This document shows, piece by piece, positions 1 to 6,446 of a stretch of 7,378 nt of DNA. Location: the NCBI GenBank assembly GCA_002298695.1, contig DBLB01000071.1, positions 1 to 7,378 on the forward strand, given 5' to 3'. The position numbers and the translations under genes are program-made. The DNA is from Clostridiales bacterium UBA735. GTDB taxonomy: Bacteria > Bacillota > Clostridia > Oscillospirales > Oscillospiraceae. The notes below the pieces were generated by a model, which saw only the letters and a program-made list of their open reading frames with translations, made no database searches and was not told where the DNA came from. Positions within the stretch are counted from its first letter, which is position 1. The number at the start of each line of letters is the position of its first letter.

Positions 1-206
1 GCACCGACTGCGGCGAATGCTCCCGCGTCTGTCCGCAGCACATCCCGCTGCACCTGCTCAACCGCAAATTCATCAAGGACATCAACGAGCTCTACGGCGA
101 ATATCAGGCCGGCGCGGACTTCGACAGCCGCCCGCCGCTCATGAACTTCACCAAGGACGACTGCGAGCCGTCCGTCGTCTACGAGAGGGGAGGCGCGAAC
201 GGATGA
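1..206 (+). CDS. 4Fe-4S electron-transfer protein, C-terminal end (partial)
   Basis: Only the last 67 residues are in the window. The reading frame opens in the middle of a codon and ends at TGA 204-206. The first full residues read TDCGECSRVCP. The two bases before them (GC) would complete a cysteine codon, so this is a classic CxxCxxCxxxCP [4Fe-4S] motif. After it comes a charged helix-like stretch and a tail with no further cysteine pairs; one isolated Cys lies near residue 54. The frame shares an ATGA overlap with the next gene, so the two are translationally coupled. By context it is an electron-transfer subunit working with the AsrA-like and FAD/NAD(P) subunits downstream. It could be an RnfC/HydC-like, HdrC-like or Flx-type subunit, but too little is visible to choose. 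The frame and cluster motif are certain; the family is not. Confidence 0.8.
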   Translation, partial: TDCGECSRVCPQHIPLHLLNRKFIKDINELYGEYQAGADFDSRPPLMNFTKDDCEPSVVYERGGANG

Positions 207-1225
207 AAAAACTCGCACTTTCTGCCCTGAACGAGCTGCTTGCGGCCATCAACGCCGCTGAGACCCTGTACATCCCGGCGGACGATGCCGCCGGTCAGGC
301 CAGCTTCACCCGCTGGCAGGCAGGCATGACGCTCTCCAAAAAGCTCAACACCGTCCGCTCCGCCAAAGACCTGTTTTTCCCGCAGGTGGAAAACCTGATG
401 GGCTTCCGCGTCAGCGAGAAGCAGATCGAGCTGATCGAGACGCGCGACGAGACTGCGCCGTTCGTCCTGTTCGGCGTCCGCGCGTGCGACGCGCGCAGCT
501 TTGAAATTCTGGACAAGGTGTTTCTGGCCGATCCGGTCGACACCTACTATCAGGCCCGGCGCGAACACGGCACCATCGTTACAATGGCCTGCACGCGCCC
601 CGAGGAGACCTGCTTCTGCAGTGCGTTCGGCATCGACGCGGCAAACCCGGCGGGCGACGTGACCTGCTGGATGGCGGGGGACGCGCTCTACTGGCGCGCG
701 AACACCGAGAAGGGCGAGGCCCTGACCGCGAAGCTGCCCATGCTGGAGGACTCCAGCGAGGAAGCCGTCACGGCGCAGCAGGAAGCGACGCGCGAAATTC
801 TGAAAAAGCTCCCGCTCGCGAACCTCGACCTCTCCAAATTCGGCGCGGGCAAGACGAAGGAGCTGTTCTCCCGGCCTGAATGGAAGCAGCTCTCCGAGGC
901 GTGCCTCGGCTGCGGCACCTGTACGTTCGTATGCCCGACGTGCCAGTGCTATGACATTCAGGAGTTCAACAATGGCAAGACCGTTCGCCGCTTCCGCTGC
1001 TGGGACAGCTGCATGTATTCCGACTTCACCAAGATGTCCGCCGGACAGCCGCGCCCGACGCAGCTCGAGCGCTTCCGCCAGCGGTTCATGCACAAGCTGG
1101 TCTACTTCCCGGACAACAACGACGGCTACTTCGGCTGCGTCGGCTGCGGCCGGTGTCTGGCCAAGTGCCCCATCCATATGAACATCGTCAAGGTCGTCAA
1201 AACGTTGGGAGGTGCCGAAGCATGA
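203..1225 (+). CDS. AsrA/HydB-like 4Fe-4S dicluster electron-transfer subunit
   Basis: This 340-residue protein resembles anaerobic sulfite reductase subunit A, the beta subunit of sulfhydrogenases and the related iron-sulfur subunit of Flx-type NADH dehydrogenase modules. Two ferredoxin-type motifs are visible: C234/C237/C240/C244-Pro and C312/C315/C318/C322-Pro. Each should hold a [4Fe-4S] cluster. The N-terminal domain carries the family signatures GVRACD (91-96) and ACTRP followed by CFC (C137, C139). More cysteines occur at C247, C249, C266 and C270. No signal peptide or membrane segment is seen, so it should be cytoplasmic. I chose ATG 203 because GGAGG lies at 189-193, the ATG overlaps the previous stop, and the family N-terminus starts here; the open frame extends upstream to 17 only by chance. 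Its role is probably to carry electrons between the flavin subunit (next gene) and a terminal reductase. The family is clear; the physiological partner is inferred. Confidence 0.88.
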   Translation: MKKLALSALNELLAAINAAETLYIPADDAAGQASFTRWQAGMTLSKKLNTVRSAKDLFFPQVENLMGFRVSEKQIELIETRDETAPFVLFGVRACDARSFEILDKVFLADPVDTYYQARREHGTIVTMACTRPEETCFCSAFGIDAANPAGDVTCWMAGDALYWRANTEKGEALTAKLPMLEDSSEEAVTAQQEATREILKKLPLANLDLSKFGAGKTKELFSRPEWKQLSEACLGCGTCTFVCPTCQCYDIQEFNNGKTVRRFRCWDSCMYSDFTKMSAGQPRPTQLERFRQRFMHKLVYFPDNNDGYFGCVGCGRCLAKCPIHMNIVKVVKTLGGAEA

Positions 1226-2049
1226 GACCTGATCCCCTGATCCCGGCCATCGGCGTCGTGACGAACATCCGCGTCGACACGCCGGACGTCAAGACGTTCC
1301 GCGTCGTCGGCCTCGACGGCAAAAAGCCGTTTGAGCACATCCCCGGTCAGTGCGCGATGCTGTCGATCCCCGGCGTGGGCGAAGCGCTGTTTTCCATCAC
1401 GTCCAGCCCCACGGAGCCGGATTTCGTCGAATTTTCGATCAAGAAATGCGGCTGCGTGACCCAGTGGCTCCACGGCATGGAGGCCGGCCAGCAGATCACC
1501 GTCCGCGGTCCTTACGGCAACGGCTTCCCCGTGGACACCGACTTCGCGGGCAAGGACCTGCTCTTCATCGCGGGCGGCATCGGCCTGGCCCCGCTGCACT
1601 CGGTCATCAACTACTGCCGCCACTACCGCGACCGCTACGGCAGCATCGACATCGTCTACGGCTCCCGCTCGAAGGAGGATCTCGTCGACTTCCAGGAGAT
1701 CCTCGACGTCTGGTGCAAGGAGGACGGCATCCATGTCCACCTGACCATCGACCGCGAGCAGTCCGACTGGGACGGCCACGTCGGCTTCGTCCCGAACTAC
1801 GTCAAGGAGCTTGGCTTCGACACGGGCAAGACCGTCGTCATGTGCGGCCCGCCCATCATGATCAAGTTCACGCTGGGCGGACTGATGGAGCTTGGCTTCG
1901 ACCGCACGCATATCTATACGACGATGGAGCTGAAGATGAAGTGCGCGCTCGGCAAATGCGGCCGCTGCAACATCGGCGATAAATACGTCTGCAAGGACGG
2001 CCCGGTGTTCCGCTTTGACCAGCTCGACGAGCTGCCGGACGAGTATTAA
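1222..2049 (+). CDS. FAD/NAD(P)H-binding reductase subunit with [2Fe-2S] cluster (AsrB/PyrK-like)
   Basis: This 275-residue protein belongs to the ferredoxin-NADP reductase superfamily, in the branch of dihydroorotate dehydrogenase electron-transfer subunits and anaerobic sulfite reductase subunit B. The flavin-binding barrel holds LFSITSSP (56-63), a variant of the RxYS motif without the usual arginine, and GPYGNGFP (96-103). The nucleotide-binding half holds FIAGGIGLAPL (115-125) and MCGPPIM (207-213). The C-terminal [2Fe-2S] site is C241, C246, C249 and C257. Start ATG 1222 overlaps the upstream stop as ATGA and follows GGGAGG at 1207-1212; an upstream in-frame ATG at 1153 lies inside the previous gene and has no support. 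It should oxidise NAD(P)H, split the hydride on FAD and pass single electrons to the preceding iron-sulfur subunits. NADH and NADPH cannot be told apart by eye. No sulfite reductase (AsrC) gene follows, so the electrons probably go to the FrdAB-like pair. Confidence 0.9.
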   Translation: MRPDPLIPAIGVVTNIRVDTPDVKTFRVVGLDGKKPFEHIPGQCAMLSIPGVGEALFSITSSPTEPDFVEFSIKKCGCVTQWLHGMEAGQQITVRGPYGNGFPVDTDFAGKDLLFIAGGIGLAPLHSVINYCRHYRDRYGSIDIVYGSRSKEDLVDFQEILDVWCKEDGIHVHLTIDREQSDWDGHVGFVPNYVKELGFDTGKTVVMCGPPIMIKFTLGGLMELGFDRTHIYTTMELKMKCALGKCGRCNIGDKYVCKDGPVFRFDQLDELPDEY

Positions 2050-2060
2050 GGAGAAACGCA

Positions 2061-2735
2061 ATGGAACAAATGGTAACTGTTTTCCTGTTCGGAAAAAAAT
2101 ATGAGGTGCCGGCCAGCCTGACCATCATGGAGGCCATGGAATATTCCGGCTATCAGCTGGTGCGCGGCTGCGGCTGCCGCAACGGCTTCTGCGGCGCGTG
2201 CGCCACGATCTACCGCATCAAGGGCGACCGCGAGCTGCATGCCTGTCTCGCGTGCTCGACGAAGGTCGAGGACAACATGTACGTCGCGACGCTCCCGTTC
2301 TTCCCGCTGGTCAAGCAGGTCTACGACATCGAGCAGGTGAAGCCCACGCAGCAGATCATGATGCAGCTCTATCCCGAGATCTATTCCTGCGTCGGCTGCA
2401 ACGCCTGCACCAAGGCCTGCACGCAGGGCCTGAACGTCATGCAGTACATCGCCTACGCACAGCGCGGCGAATACGAAAAGTGCGCGGAAGAATCGTTCGA
2501 CTGCGTCATGTGCGGCGTCTGCTCGTCGCGGTGTCCCGCGGGCATTTCGCATCCGCAGGTCGCGATGCTGGCCCGCCGCCTGAACGGCAAATATCTCGCC
2601 CCGCACTGCGCGCATCTGGACAAGCGGGTGGAAGAGATCCACGAAGGTGTGTTTGAAAAGCTGCTCGAAGACCTCATGGGCAAGCCCCTGAGCGAGATCC
2701 AGGAGCTTTACAACAACCGCGACATCGAAGCGTAA
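2061..2735 (+). CDS. Succinate dehydrogenase/fumarate reductase-type iron-sulfur subunit
   Basis: This 224-residue protein has an N-terminal plant-type ferredoxin domain with [2Fe-2S] ligands C39, C44, C47 and C62 (CRNGFCGAC then ACLAC). A C-terminal domain has two complete CxxCxxCxxxC motifs, C110/C113/C116/C120 and C148/C151/C154/C158-Pro. Canonical FrdB/SdhB proteins have [2Fe-2S], [4Fe-4S] and [3Fe-4S] clusters. Here the second motif has all four cysteines, so a second [4Fe-4S] is expected in place of [3Fe-4S]. Extra cysteines include C37 and C65. There is no membrane segment. The start follows AAGGAG about seven bases upstream, 11 bases after the previous stop. It should wire electrons from the NAD(P)H module to the flavoprotein encoded next. 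TfrB of thiol:fumarate reductase is a comparable partner, but the HdrD-like cysteine-rich domains of TfrB are absent here. Confidence 0.88.
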   Translation: MEQMVTVFLFGKKYEVPASLTIMEAMEYSGYQLVRGCGCRNGFCGACATIYRIKGDRELHACLACSTKVEDNMYVATLPFFPLVKQVYDIEQVKPTQQIMMQLYPEIYSCVGCNACTKACTQGLNVMQYIAYAQRGEYEKCAEESFDCVMCGVCSSRCPAGISHPQVAMLARRLNGKYLAPHCAHLDKRVEEIHEGVFEKLLEDLMGKPLSEIQELYNNRDIEA

Positions 2736-2748
2736 GGAGGCGAGCGGC

Positions 2749-4356
2749 ATGTATCAGGACAAAGCATTGCAGGAATCCATCCGAAAGGTAGAGGCCGCCC
2801 GCGCGGAAAACGTCAAGCTCAATCCCCGCCGCATGACGGCGGAGGAGAAGGACGTTCTGCTGAAGACCTTCCACCCCGACTATCGCGACAACCAGTTCAC
2901 CACGCTCCACATCGGCGCGAACAGGGGCGAAAAGGTGCCGCTGGAGCTGTGTGCCCTGCTCGAGGGCCAGTCCCGTCTCGCGGGCCGCGACCTCGACCTG
3001 ACCAAGCCCGATTATGAAGCCGACGTGCTCATCATCGGCGGCGGCGGCGCGGGCTGCTCCGCGGCCATCGAGGCCGATAATGCCGGCGCGAAGGTGCTGC
3101 TCGTGACGAAGCTCCGCATGGGAGACGCGAACACGATGATGGCCGAGGGCGGCATCCAGGCTGCCGATAAGCCGAACGATTCGCCAGCCCGGCACTTCCT
3201 CGACGCCTATGGCGGCGGCCATTTTGCCGCGCAGAAGGATCTGCTCTACAAGCTCGTCAACGAGGCCCCGGAGGCCATCCAGTGGCTGAGCAGCCTCGGC
3301 GTGGAATTTGACAAGGCCCCCGACGGCACGATGATCACGACGCATGGCGGCGGCACGTCCCGCAAGCGGATGCACGCGGCCAAGGACTATTCCGGCGCGG
3401 AGATCATGCGCACGCTGCGCGACGAGGTGCTCAACCGCGGCATCGAGGTCGTCGACTTCACGTCCGCCATCGAGCTGCTCAAGGACGAAAACGGCCATTG
3501 CGCCGGCGCCGTCCTGCTCAACATGGAGACGAAGGAGCTGATGGTCGCAAAGGCGAAGGTCGTCATTCTGGCGACCGGCGGCGCGGGACGGCTCCACTAT
3601 CAGGGCTTCCCCACCTCGAACCACTACGGTGCGACCGCCGACGGGCTCGTCCTCGGCTACCGCGCGGGCGCGAAGCTCCTCTATCCCGACACGCTGCAAT
3701 ATCACCCGACCGGCGCGGCCTTCCCCGCGCAGATCTACGGCGCACTCGTCACTGAAAAAGTCCGATCCGTCGGCGCGATGCTCATCAACGCCGAGGGCGA
3801 GGCGTTCATGAACCCGCTGGAGACGCGCGACGTCGCCGCGGCGTCCATCATCCGCGAATGCTCCGAGCGGCATAAGGGCGTCAAGACCCCGCTCGGCGAC
3901 GCGGTCTGGCTGGACACGCCGATGATCGAGATCAAGGGCGGCCCCGGCACGATCGAAAAGCGCATCCCCGCGATGATGCGCATGTTCGGCAAGCACGGCA
4001 TCGACATCCGCAAAGAGCCGATCCTCGTCTATCCGACGCTGCACTATCAGAACGGCGGATTGCACATCACGCCGGACGGCATGACGGACGTAGAGAACCT
4101 GTTCGCCGCTGGCGAGGTCGTCGGCGGCATCCACGGGCGCAACCGCCTGATGGGCAACAGCCTGCTCGACATCATCGTCTTCGGCCGGAGCGCCGGCAAG
4201 TCCGCCGCCGCCAAGGCGAAGGACGTCACCGTCGGCACGCTGACGCTGGACCACGTCGCAGCGTTCGAAGCCGAGCGCAAAGCCGCCGGCATCGACAGCG
4301 ACCTGCCGTCGCCGCGTCTGCTCCCGGACTACACCAGAAAGACCACGACACTGTAA
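2749..4356 (+). CDS. FrdA/SdhA/NadB-type FAD flavoprotein, probable soluble fumarate reductase catalytic subunit
   Basis: This 535-residue protein starts 13 bases after the previous stop, behind an AAGGAGG ribosome binding site. Residues 1-88 are an N-terminal extension I cannot assign. The FAD dinucleotide fold begins at 92 with VLIIGGGGAG. Residues lining up with the E. coli FrdA active site are all present: H319 (QYHPTG), T335, E336, R339, R360 (TRDV), H432 (LHYQNGG) and R466 (GRNRL). The position that carries covalent FAD in FrdA (His44) is N128 here, so FAD is probably held non-covalently. The protein ends about 60 residues after the GRNRL motif and so lacks the C-terminal helical domain of FrdA. 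No twin-arginine signal is present, which argues for the cytoplasm. The expected reaction is fumarate to succinate using electrons from the preceding gene product. L-aspartate oxidase or reduction of another enoate are alternatives; the operon context disfavours NadB. Confidence 0.87.
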   Translation: MYQDKALQESIRKVEAARAENVKLNPRRMTAEEKDVLLKTFHPDYRDNQFTTLHIGANRGEKVPLELCALLEGQSRLAGRDLDLTKPDYEADVLIIGGGGAGCSAAIEADNAGAKVLLVTKLRMGDANTMMAEGGIQAADKPNDSPARHFLDAYGGGHFAAQKDLLYKLVNEAPEAIQWLSSLGVEFDKAPDGTMITTHGGGTSRKRMHAAKDYSGAEIMRTLRDEVLNRGIEVVDFTSAIELLKDENGHCAGAVLLNMETKELMVAKAKVVILATGGAGRLHYQGFPTSNHYGATADGLVLGYRAGAKLLYPDTLQYHPTGAAFPAQIYGALVTEKVRSVGAMLINAEGEAFMNPLETRDVAAASIIRECSERHKGVKTPLGDAVWLDTPMIEIKGGPGTIEKRIPAMMRMFGKHGIDIRKEPILVYPTLHYQNGGLHITPDGMTDVENLFAAGEVVGGIHGRNRLMGNSLLDIIVFGRSAGKSAAAKAKDVTVGTLTLDHVAAFEAERKAAGIDSDLPSPRLLPDYTRKTTTL

Positions 4357-4373
4357 ACACACACGCAAAGACC

Positions 4374-4423
4374 AATGCCGCGCAATCGAGACTTCTGACA
4401 GCCCCCGGTTGCGCGGCATTTTT
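4374..4423 (+). terminator. Rho-independent terminator after the reductase operon
   Basis: AATGCCGCGCAATCG (4374-4388) pairs with CGGTTGCGCGGCATT (4406-4420) in a 15-bp stem with one G-U pair and a 17-base loop. It ends in a TTTTT run (4419-4423). It starts 17 bases after the flavoprotein stop. Because the transporter start is only 40 bases further on, it may be leaky or act as an attenuator between the two. Confidence 0.88.
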
Positions 4424-4463
4424 ACCACCCGAGTTTCACAAAGTGAATGAGAGGAAAGAGAAC

Positions 4464-5726
4464 ATGGATTTTATCAACAGCCTGTTTGGCATGGGCGCAA
4501 CGTCCGTCGTGCTGCTCGGAGCGTTTTTCATCGCCTTTGCCGGCTACGCCGTCGGCAGCATCCAGATCAAAGGCGTCAGCCTCGGCACGGCGGGCGTCTT
4601 CCTGACGGCCCTGCTCTGCGGCTACCTGTTCACGCTACCCGGCCTGCAAAGCATTCCCATCCTCGCCAAATTTTACATCGCAGATGGCAAGGCCGCCGCA
4701 GTGACGGATTATAAGTTCATTGAAAGCGTCGGCCTTGTCCTGTTCGTCACGGGCGTCGGCTTCATCGCCGGGCCGAACTTTTTTCACAACCTGAAGAAAA
4801 ACGCAAAGTCCTACGTGCCGCTCGGTGCGATCATCATCCTGATCGGGGCTGTCTGCACGGTGCTCTTTGCCCTCCTGCCCGGCATCGGCTCCGACTACGC
4901 GACCGGCATCCTTTCCGGCGCGCTGACCTCCACACCTGCGTTCTCTGCGGCGAAGGCTGTGGCGCGCGAGGAGGGTATGGTCGCGCTCGGCCACGCTGTG
5001 GCCTATCCGTTCGGCGTCATCGGCGTCGTGCTCTTTGTACAGATCGTGCCGAAGCTCCTGCACACCGACATGGCGGTGGAACGCGCGCAGATCCACGGCG
5101 CGGACACCGAGTATGCGCCGCGCGAGATCCGCCGCTATCTCACCGAGTTTGACGAGTTCGGCTTTGCGGCCTTCGGCCTGGCCATCATTCTGGGCATTCT
5201 GCTCGGCTCCATCAAAATTCCCCTGACCGCCGCAGGCTTCGGCGGGGCCTGCTTCTCCCTCGGCAACACGGGCGGCCCGCTGATCGTCGCGCTCATTCTC
5301 GGCCACTTCGGCCACATGGGCCGCATCAACCTCCGCATCCCGTCCTCTACGCTCAAGGTCTTCCGCGAACTCGGCCTGATGCTGTTCCTGATCGGTGCGG
5401 GCGTCGAGGGCGGCGTGGAGCTTGTCGCGCAGATCCAGGCGTCGGAATACGGCGCGATGCTCGTCGTCTATGGCTTCATCGCCGGCGTCATCATGACGAC
5501 GCTGCCGCTGTTTGTGGGATTCTTCCTTGCAAAGCGCGCGTTCCGGCTTCGGCTGCTCAATAACCTCGGTTCCCTGACCGGCGGCATGACCTCGACGCCG
5601 GCGCTCGGCACGCTGATCGCCGTCTCCGGCACCGACGACGTCGCCGCGGCCTATGCCGCGACCTATCCGGTCGCGCTGGTTCTGATCGTCCTGGTCTCCA
5701 ACCTGATCGGCACATTTATTCCTTGA
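4464..5726 (+). CDS. AspT-family (YidE/YbjL-type) dicarboxylate/amino acid exchanger, compact form
   Basis: This 420-residue integral membrane protein is rich in hydrophobic helices and is built as an internal duplication. The signature GILSGALTSTPA (148-159) recurs as GSLTGGMTSTPA (369-380). A Tyr-Pro helix motif recurs as well (AYPFGVIGV near 180, TYPVALVLI near 400). This is the hallmark of the aspartate:alanine exchanger family, which includes AspT and the succinate exporter SucE. Family members are usually around 540-560 residues, with two TrkA-C domains between the halves. Here that region is only a short hydrophilic loop (about 197-230). ATG 4464 is preferred over an in-frame GTG at 4443 because AGAGGAAAG lies just upstream of it and the extra residues are hydrophilic. 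Placed after a fumarate-reductase-like operon, it could export succinate or exchange C4-dicarboxylates or aspartate. The family is clear; the substrate is inferred. Confidence 0.88.
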   Translation: MDFINSLFGMGATSVVLLGAFFIAFAGYAVGSIQIKGVSLGTAGVFLTALLCGYLFTLPGLQSIPILAKFYIADGKAAAVTDYKFIESVGLVLFVTGVGFIAGPNFFHNLKKNAKSYVPLGAIIILIGAVCTVLFALLPGIGSDYATGILSGALTSTPAFSAAKAVAREEGMVALGHAVAYPFGVIGVVLFVQIVPKLLHTDMAVERAQIHGADTEYAPREIRRYLTEFDEFGFAAFGLAIILGILLGSIKIPLTAAGFGGACFSLGNTGGPLIVALILGHFGHMGRINLRIPSSTLKVFRELGLMLFLIGAGVEGGVELVAQIQASEYGAMLVVYGFIAGVIMTTLPLFVGFFLAKRAFRLRLLNNLGSLTGGMTSTPALGTLIAVSGTDDVAAAYAATYPVALVLIVLVSNLIGTFIP

Positions 5727-5795
5727 AACTATCACTGTGGATAAAAGGCTCGCAAATTGCAAGATCAAGTTGAGCGCTTCATCTGTTAGAATCAA

Positions 5796-5984
5796 TCAGG
5801 TCACAGCGGGATGCGGCCTGGGGGAGGAGGGAGCCGTAGGCGACCGACGAGACCAGGCCGGGCGCACCGGACAGGCGGCGTAAATTTTATCCATATCTTC
5901 TTCAAATGCTTCGTCTGGTGTCGTGCAGCCAAGGATCATCCTGGGCAGGCTGTTCGCCCACAGCTCCACTGCCAGAATATCCGA
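5796..5984 (-). pseudogene. IS30-family transposase, C-terminal fragment
   Basis: The minus strand from about 5984 down to TGA 5798-5796 translates to a peptide containing WANSLPRMILGCTTPDEAF and then EEDMDKIY. This matches the conserved C-terminal block of IS30 transposases, normally close to N-x-LPRK-x-LGY-x-TP-x-E-x-F, which follows the catalytic glutamate. The upstream catalytic DDE domain and the helix-turn-helix are absent, so the fragment cannot be active. The last ~25 residues before the stop are Pro/Ser/Arg-rich and do not look like transposase; a frameshift or read-through into non-coding sequence may explain them. The motif is recognised from memory of the family. Confidence 0.7.
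5814..5860. repeat. GC-rich inverted repeat inside the IS remnant
   Basis: CGGCCTGG (5814-5821) is the exact reverse complement of CCAGGCCG (5853-5860), with a 31-base purine-rich loop that itself contains a small GCC-GTA-GGC hairpin. There is no T run, so it is not a typical terminator. It may be a transcript structure at the element's end or a chance feature of GC-rich DNA. Confidence 0.4.
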
Positions 5985-6005
5985 ACGGGCGCGGCAGGCG
6001 CATCC

Positions 6006-6347
6006 GCGCCGCTGCGAATTGGAGCATTTTCCGGCATTTCCGGCACATGGCGCCCGAAGGTGCTACAAGAGCATCACGTGCGCTATCCGGAAGTCACCTT
6101 CGATATTCAGGTTGGCACAAACACGTTAATCGATTGGCTGCTTAAAGGTGCGGTTGATCTGGCTTTGGGTGACGCCGCTCGCTGCCGGGCCTTCCGGTGG
6201 TCCCCACTGATGGACGATCCCCATTTTGCGGTTTTGCCTGCGTCTTTGACACCGGACGGAAGCGGTATCTCGCAGGAAGAACTTGCCGCCTACCCGTTTG
6301 TCATGGCACCCATGAACGCGCTGAACAGCTGCCTGTCCGTTTTGCCC
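6006..6347 (+). pseudogene. LysR-type transcriptional regulator, effector-domain fragment
   Basis: One frame starting with PLRIGAFSGIS reads as the first part of a LysR substrate-binding domain. It continues through RYPEVTFDIQVGT, LIDWLLKGAVDLALGDAA, PLMDDPHFAVLPASL and EELAAYPFVMAPMNALN. This covers about 110 residues without a stop. The N-terminal winged helix-turn-helix and linker (about 90 residues) are missing and replaced by IS30 sequence. The homology also ends near SVLP, leaving out the last ~90 residues of the effector domain. The open frame runs from 5811 to 6464, but both flanks are unrelated, and no credible ribosome binding site or start sits before the LysR part. It has no DNA-binding domain and should be non-functional. 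Its base composition appears more AT-rich than the neighbouring genes, consistent with decay or separate origin. Confidence 0.8.
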
Positions 6348-6403
6348 ATTACCTCTGCCAGAAGTTTTCCCATCAAAATACATAACAGTGCATTGACACA
6401 TAC

Positions 6404-6446
6404 AAAAACCCCGGCACCTGCTCCATACAGGTGTCGGGGTTCTTTT
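6404..6446. terminator. Bidirectional intrinsic terminator between convergent units
   Basis: AACCCCGGCACCTG (6407-6420) pairs with CAGGTGTCGGGGTT (6428-6441) in a 14-bp stem with one mismatch or wobble and a 7-base loop. On the plus strand it is followed by TTCTTTT (6440-6446). On the minus strand it is followed by TTTTT (complement of 6404-6408). On the minus strand it can end groEL transcription about 100 bases after the stop codon; on the plus strand it closes the LysR remnant. Confidence 0.82.

Larger units (their letters stand above)
5752..5984 (-). mobile_element. IS30-family insertion sequence remnant (3' end)
   Basis: This stretch holds the end of an IS30-type element read on the minus strand: the transposase C-terminus (5796-5984), then a short non-coding tail toward 5752. 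The tail, GCAAATTGCAAGATCAAGTT (from 5752), looks like the AT-rich terminal inverted repeats of this family. Only one end is present, so the repeat cannot be verified within the window. The other end and most of the transposase are missing; the sequence passes straight into a LysR fragment near 5985-6010. No flanking target duplication can be recognised. Confidence 0.6.

Noticed and set aside
179..1177. Long minus-strand open frame opposite the AsrA-like gene (likewise 2674-4428 and 4635-5795 opposite the flavoprotein and transporter)
   Set aside because: These are antisense shadows of GC-rich codon use; the plus-strand frames hold clear family motifs and ribosome binding sites, and the minus-strand translations are Arg/Ala/Asp-rich without motifs.
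203..2049. Anaerobic sulfite reductase operon (asrABC)
   Set aside because: AsrA- and AsrB-like genes are present in order, but the next gene is FrdB-like rather than the siroheme AsrC, so the asr names would mislead.
4395..4423. Possible promoter for the transporter (CTGACA, 17-base spacer, ATTTTT)
   Set aside because: The -10 is poor and both boxes overlap the terminator hairpin; not enough to list as a feature.
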